From Prorocentrum cordatum (taxonomy: Eukaryota; Sar; Dinophyceae; Prorocentrales; Prorocentraceae), in assembly GCA_963575745.1 (NCBI GenBank), contig CAUYUJ010012158.1:254501-318500 (forward strand): a stretch of DNA of 64,000 nucleotides, read 5' to 3'. Positions 59,923 through 64,000 of this stretch are shown piece by piece. Under the pieces are notes generated by a model. It made no database searches, was not told the origin of the DNA, and was given only the letters and a program-made list of their open reading frames with translations. Both the position numbers and the translations under genes were made by a program. Numbering within the stretch: position 1 is the stretch's first letter; every line of letters starts with the position of its first letter.

Positions 59923-60007
59923 AGACGGCACCAGCACCGGCGACGAGGCACGGCCCAAGACACACCGCGCCGCCCACGCACAGCCGAACACACTCAGACG
60001 CCAGCCT

Positions 60008-60345
60008 TCACGATGACGACTTTGCCGAATCGCCGAAAATCCTATGATTCTGGACCTCGGTCGTCTTCTTCTGGCGGTTCTTGATGATCACAGCGCTCGG
60101 GATGACATTGCCCGCCTGCACCGTATCGACTTTGCTGGAAACCCCATGGTTCCCGAACTTGGTCGCCTTGATCTTCACCTGGGGGGTCTTGGTCATCACG
60201 ACGCCCTTGACCATGACGACTGTGCCGAAGATCCTATGATTCCCGACTTTGGTTACTTCCGCCTTCAGAATGACGACTTTGCCGAACATCCAATGGTTCA
60301 CGGCCTGGGTCTCCTTGTTTTGGCGGGTCTGGATCATCACAACAC
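60008..60345 (-). repeat. Four degenerate tandem units reading NHRIFG-type motifs
   Basis: Plus-strand landmarks GATGACGACTTTGCCGAA, ATCCTATGATTC and GGTCATCACGACGCC recur at about 60-105 bp spacing. The minus strand is open across all units and reads NHWMFGKVVILKAEVTKV, then GNHRIFGTVVMVKGVV, then GNHGVSSKVDTVQAGN, then NHRIFGDSAKSSS, so the amino-acid pattern persists. It may be a coding repeat. No family was recognised. Confidence 0.5.
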
Positions 60346-60424
60346 ATGCAACGCCATGGCTCTGCCGAGCTGCGCCCCCTCGAAGTGCGCCCGGCCACCC
60401 TCGGAACCCTCGAGGCGAAAGGAC

Positions 60425-60530
60425 GAGCAGGAGGAGGAGGAGAAGGAGGAGGAGGATGACGACGAGGAGGAGGAGGAGGAGGAGGGGGAGGGAGGAAGGA
60501 CGGAGGGAGGGAGGGAGGGAGGAGGCATGG
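60425..60530. repeat. GGA purine tract
   Basis: GGAGGAGGAGGAGAAGGAGG passing to GGGAGGGAGGAAGG-type sequence. Confidence 0.93.
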
Positions 60531-61191
60531 AGGAGTCGGCCTGCGAGCCTTCTGGCAGCAAAGAGGCGTGGGCGCCGTGGATGCGACCAGCGCACGCCCA
60601 CCGAGGGTGCCTTGAACCCCCCCAGGCGCGGCGCCCGCTCGACAGCCTTCCGGGGGGGGGGGCAGGGGCTGCGCTGGCTGCTCATGCGCCTCCCTGGCAT
60701 CTTCTCCCGCATCTCCCTCTCTCTCCCGCATCCTGCTCCCTCCTCCCTTGCTCCTCCTCCCTCCTCTTTCCATTCTCACCTCCGCACCCTCTCCCTCACT
60801 CCTCTTCCTCTGCGTGGCTTCTAGGCTGGCAGGGAGCCAGGACGGGTAAGCGGGATGCGGCCTGCTGGGATGATCAGGGGTCTCCTGGCTCTCTTTTCTT
60901 GTCCCACCGTTGTCTCGCACAGTGCTTGCCAACGCAGGCTGACGACGAGCCTTCAGGAGTCCTTGAGTTCTTGGGTCCTTCCTTCCTTCCTTCCGTCCTC
61001 CTCCTCCTTAGCATCTACCCGCCAGTCCCCAGCAGTGATGGCCAATTGTATGGCCCCCGTCAGCTGGGAGCCTAGTAGGCTCCGTACCAGGGCCCCGAGA
61101 AACCTTAGGTCCAAGTGTCACCCGCGAACGGGGATTCCCCTAAGTGGTGACACCCACGCGGCTTCGGGATGGCCGTGTTTCCTAATCGGTT
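60531..61191. other. No recognisable gene; CT-rich 60690-60810
   Basis: Open frames on both strands without motifs. A C/G run (60650-60662) and a CCTTCCTTCCTTCC stretch (60978-60995) are present. Confidence 0.45.
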
Positions 61192-61662
61192 GTGGCCCTC
61201 TCGTTTCCTCGGCGGGGTCATTTGAGTCGCGTGTCGTCCCCCTCCCCCCTTGCCCTGCTCCTCTCACTTCCTCCCGACCCCGCTGTCCTGCCTCCTCGCC
61301 CTGCCGCCGCTGCCGCCGCTGGAGCCGTCGGCGCTGCCTGCGCCGTGGCTGTGTTCGAGGGACCTCTGGCTCCGAGCAATCGAAGGGCCCTCAAGGAAGC
61401 TTTCGGGGCCTCCCATGAGAGTTCTTCGTCGCCGCATCTAGAGTCGCCCCGAGATTCTCTGGTCAGAGCGCACCCCAGGAGAGTTTCGACCCCCGTGACC
61501 GGGACATCAACGACGTCTTGCACATACCAAGACGTTTTGTTTGTCGTCGGTCGTCCTCTGGGCGGCGGTTTCGGGCTTCGGGACCGTCAGAGAGCAGCTC
61601 AGAAGGATGTGCCAGCCATAGGGAGAGGGTCGGGACTTCCGGGGGACCCCGCTTCGAAATAA
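61192..61662 (+). CDS. Weak hypothetical ORF, 156 codons
   Basis: The frame is open from a non-ATG codon at 61192. The N-terminal half is Pro/Ala/Leu-rich. The second half (AVFEGPLAPSNRRALKEAFG, ASHESSSSPHLESPRD) is less biased. No domain is visible. Chance openness at high GC is the main alternative. Confidence 0.15.
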   Translation: MALSFPRRGHLSRVSSPSPLALLLSLPPDPAVLPPRPAAAAAAGAVGAACAVAVFEGPLAPSNRRALKEAFGASHESSSSPHLESPRDSLVRAHPRRVSTPVTGTSTTSCTYQDVLFVVGRPLGGGFGLRDRQRAAQKDVPAIGRGSGLPGDPASK

Positions 61663-61824
61663 TCCAGACATCGGGTCTTTGAGCATCCGCGTCGCGAAAT
61701 GTCGCGACGGGAGGTCCTTCGTCATTCTCGACCTCTGGGGGCCGCTTCCACGCCCCAGGACGGAATGCGAGACGACGGGTGGTGTCGGAGAGCCCTGTGG
61801 GGCCCTCGCGAGCAAAAGCGCAAC

Positions 61825-62045
61825 GGTCCGATTGGATCCGGTTCGATCCCCAGACTTCCATTCCGATCTTGATCCAATCCGATTTGGCACGTACGGTACC
61901 GACTCCTTCTCCAGCTTTCAGGGGCCGAGCCCGATCCGTGTTCCCAGACAATCTGCCCACAGTCCAATTCCGCGCCGATTCAAGCGCGATCCGACCCGTC
62001 TCCGATCCCATCGGATAAAGCGATTCGATCTGGCTCAGGCCTGCC
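61825..62045. repeat. GATTCGATCC-rich dispersed repeat, diverged copy 3
   Basis: GTCCGATTGGATCCGGTTCG, TTCCGATCTTGATCCAATCC, GATTCAAGCGCGATCCGA and GGATAAAGCGATTCGATC share the word content of the copies at 35.4 and 47.3 kb, but the order is less well preserved. Confidence 0.5.
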
Positions 62046-62100
62046 TGGATGCTCGGGTCGGACACGAGGGTGGCTCAGGGGGGGTTTTGTTTTCTTGATA

Positions 62101-62124
62101 AAACCAGCTGCGTGCAGCTGGTTT
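62101..62124. repeat. Perfect 11-bp-arm hairpin
   Basis: AAACCAGCTGC pairs with GCAGCTGGTTT around the loop GT. Confidence 0.9.
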
Positions 62125-62579
62125 CGGCCCCGCCGCCGGGCGCTCTTCTCGATACATCCGACGCCTCTGGCGCCGGGAGGCGCCAGGAGAACCAGCTACG
62201 TGAGCTGAATCGAAAACCCCATCCTCACTACCCCCCACTTTCGTCAAGAGGGAAACAGACAGACACAAATAATAGTAGATTTCTTGGAAAATATGGGAAA
62301 CTATGGAAAGTGGGGGAGAAGACGAAAATCGTGCAAGCATGGACAAATATGGGGGAATCCTGGGTTTGTGTGTAGTTATTTGTGTGTCTTTGGGCCCCTT
62401 GATTTCACCCGACCCGGGTGCGAAAACGCCGTCCCAAGTCCCACCAGCTCATCGGGGGTGGAATTCCAAAGTCCGCGGCGGGCTGGGGGCGGAGCCCGTG
62501 GGGTGGTCTCTCCTCGAACAACAATATATTCTTAACGCTTCGCATACCCCACGAGCCCACCGAAGACTTTCATCATGCG

Positions 62580-62950
62580 AGTTCCCTTTCCCTCTAAGGC
62601 GGCACATCTCGGGGCCCTCTTGTGGCGCGCTCGGGGCGCTCTTCTTGGAGCTCTCTCGGGCCATCTGGGAGCAATCGTCAGACCTTGGAAGGTCATCGGA
62701 AGCGATCAGGAGAGAATGCAACAGCCATTTGGTCCTTGTTTGGTGTTGGAAGGTGTCGGAAGGATTCTGGCCTCCCAGGCAGGTCTTTGGGAGGCTCCGC
62801 TGCTACTCGGAACCATCTTGTGGTGCTCACGGGGCTTCTTGGAGGCATTGTGGAAGCTACCTTAGTCCATCTCGAGCTATCTTGTGATATCTTTCAGGCC
62901 ATCTTGGGCCGTCTGTGGCCGTCTTGGGGCCATCTAGGGCCATCTCGATT
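62580..62950. repeat. Degenerate GCCATCTTGG-type decamer repeats
   Basis: The right part is clearest: AGGCCATCTTGGGCCGTC, TGTGGCCGTCTTGGGGCC and ATCTAGGGCCATCTCG occur every ~10-20 bp. It is of the same style as 43690-44260. Confidence 0.65.
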
Positions 62951-64000
62951 TCTCCAACGGTCTGCGAAAAGGCCTCCTCCAGACTCAGGGAGAGGGCGTG
63001 CACCTTTCCCCGAAGGGGGCGAAGGAGGCTGGAATATATGTCTCGCAAGCAGCCTGCGCCCAACGGTCTTTTGGGACAAGACCGTATCCTTCGACTCCAT
63101 GCGAGCGACGCAGAGGAACGGTATCGTTTGTATTGACATTGGCACTTAAGTTGCCCGCGTAAGGTCGCTCGTAGGCGCTCTCGTTTCCGATGTGGCGTGC
63201 CGCGCTGGGGGCCCGCGTCAGCCACGGCGCAAGGTCGCTATGTCCTTTCGCGTAAGACCAGATTATTTTCGTCGTTCATGTCCCTGCAGGACCTCTGCGG
63301 CCGGCTCCATCCCCGAGGGCCTGCCAGGGCCCCATAATCGGAGACCTTCGCGGCATTTCTGCGACGTCCAGGTCTCGGGGGTGGGGCCAAGCGGGGGGGG
63401 ATGATTCGAGGGTGGGCTGGTGGATATCATGGCGGAGGCCATGATATTACCCCGCCCCCTCTTCTTGTTTCAGTAGTTCCCTTGGTTCCCCCCTCGTCCG
63501 CGCACGTGCTTCCGGCCATGATTTGCGAACCCCCCTCTCGGACGCACCGCTTTCGGACGCCCCCGAAGATCTGCAGACGATTCCCCCTTGCAGAGGGTGC
63601 CCTCCTGCTGGCTGCCAGAGCGGCTGGGCCGCCCGTGGGGCGCGAGGATGATGGCGCCCCCCTTCCAGTCCGGAAGCCCATTTTTTTCAGGAGGCGGCGC
63701 GAGAGTGCTTTCTCACGAAGGTCGCTCCTCTCCACCGTCCCCTCCTTCCCCCCCTCTCCTCGTCGCCAAACTTCAGCGGAGACGAAATGTATCGGTAGCG
63801 CCTTGTTTCCGCTTCTTGGGGCCTCTCGGGAGGTCCTCGTCACCACGGCTGGATTCGCTTCGAAATTCTGGTCAGAACGAACTCCGCGAGAGGTCCCTAG
63901 AGTAACGGTGTGGGTAATTATCTCCTGGTTTCCCCCAAGCTCCTCCGTTTACCGCCCTCCTGCTCCCTTCGAGCCTCCCCCAAAACCTCCCTCCTCTCGT
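62951..64000. other. No recognisable gene to the end of the window
   Basis: GC-rich sequence with open frames but no motif. It contains a 10-bp-arm hairpin (63424-63447, ATATCATGGC and GCCATGATAT around GGAG) and a CT-rich last 80 bp. Confidence 0.45.

Noticed and set aside
58661-59993. Leu/Pro/Ser-rich minus-strand ORFs, some resembling membrane proteins
   Set aside because: They arise from the GGA purine tract read as TCC/CTC codons.

Overview
The window comes from a dinoflagellate nuclear genome. The key evidence is three near-perfect copies of the conserved 22-nt dinoflagellate spliced leader (SL) in the DNA: two at the exact 5' ends of LINE retrotransposons and one at the 5' end of an mRNA-derived retrocopy. 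The GC-rich, repeat-dense, gene-poor sequence, with several retroelement families of the kinds common in dinoflagellates, agrees with this. Species cannot be told from the sequence.

Layout. 0-13 kb: a decayed Ty1/copia element (gag-like, protease, integrase, RT, RNase H), broken by frameshifts, a 628-bp tandem duplication and about 4.4 kb of unrelated repeats. Those repeats include four copies of one exon-like segment arranged around a 33-bp-arm hairpin. 13-18.6 kb: a frameshifted KptA/Tpt1-like RNA 2'-phosphotransferase relic, an unrecognised 281-codon ORF, and an SL-bearing, A-tailed, TSD-flanked retrocopy whose ORF carries about seven repeats resembling the HSP70 C-terminal tail. 19.4-20.7 kb: a 90-bp minisatellite open in several frames. 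21-24 kb: low-complexity and satellite-like DNA.

24.1-43.6 kb: LINE-rich. A decayed LINE (LINE-C) is followed by two nearly identical full-length LINEs in opposite orientation: LINE-A (minus, 27572-33966) and LINE-B (plus, 37149-43627). Each has 14-15 bp target-site duplications, an SL at the 5' end followed by a second, degraded SL, an intact ORF1, and an intact ORF2 with endonuclease, RT, zinc knuckle and RNase H. LINE-A split a (GAT)n tract.

43.6-64 kb: mostly degenerate repeats. These include TCTTGG-type decamers, a three-block higher-order satellite, a GATTCGATCC-rich dispersed family, and GAT tracts that repeatedly run into GGA tracts with one polarity. Within this lie a minus-strand RT relic of a different family (52.6-53.9 kb), a TPR-type exon fragment (50.7 kb) and a possible minus-strand exon behind a perfect pyrimidine-tract/AG acceptor (54.9 kb).

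The main biological point is retrotransposition of trans-spliced RNA. The LINE RNA itself receives the SL and is integrated with it. Apparently the same type of machinery inserted an SL-capped host mRNA at 16.5 kb. No ordinary intact host gene could be identified with confidence.
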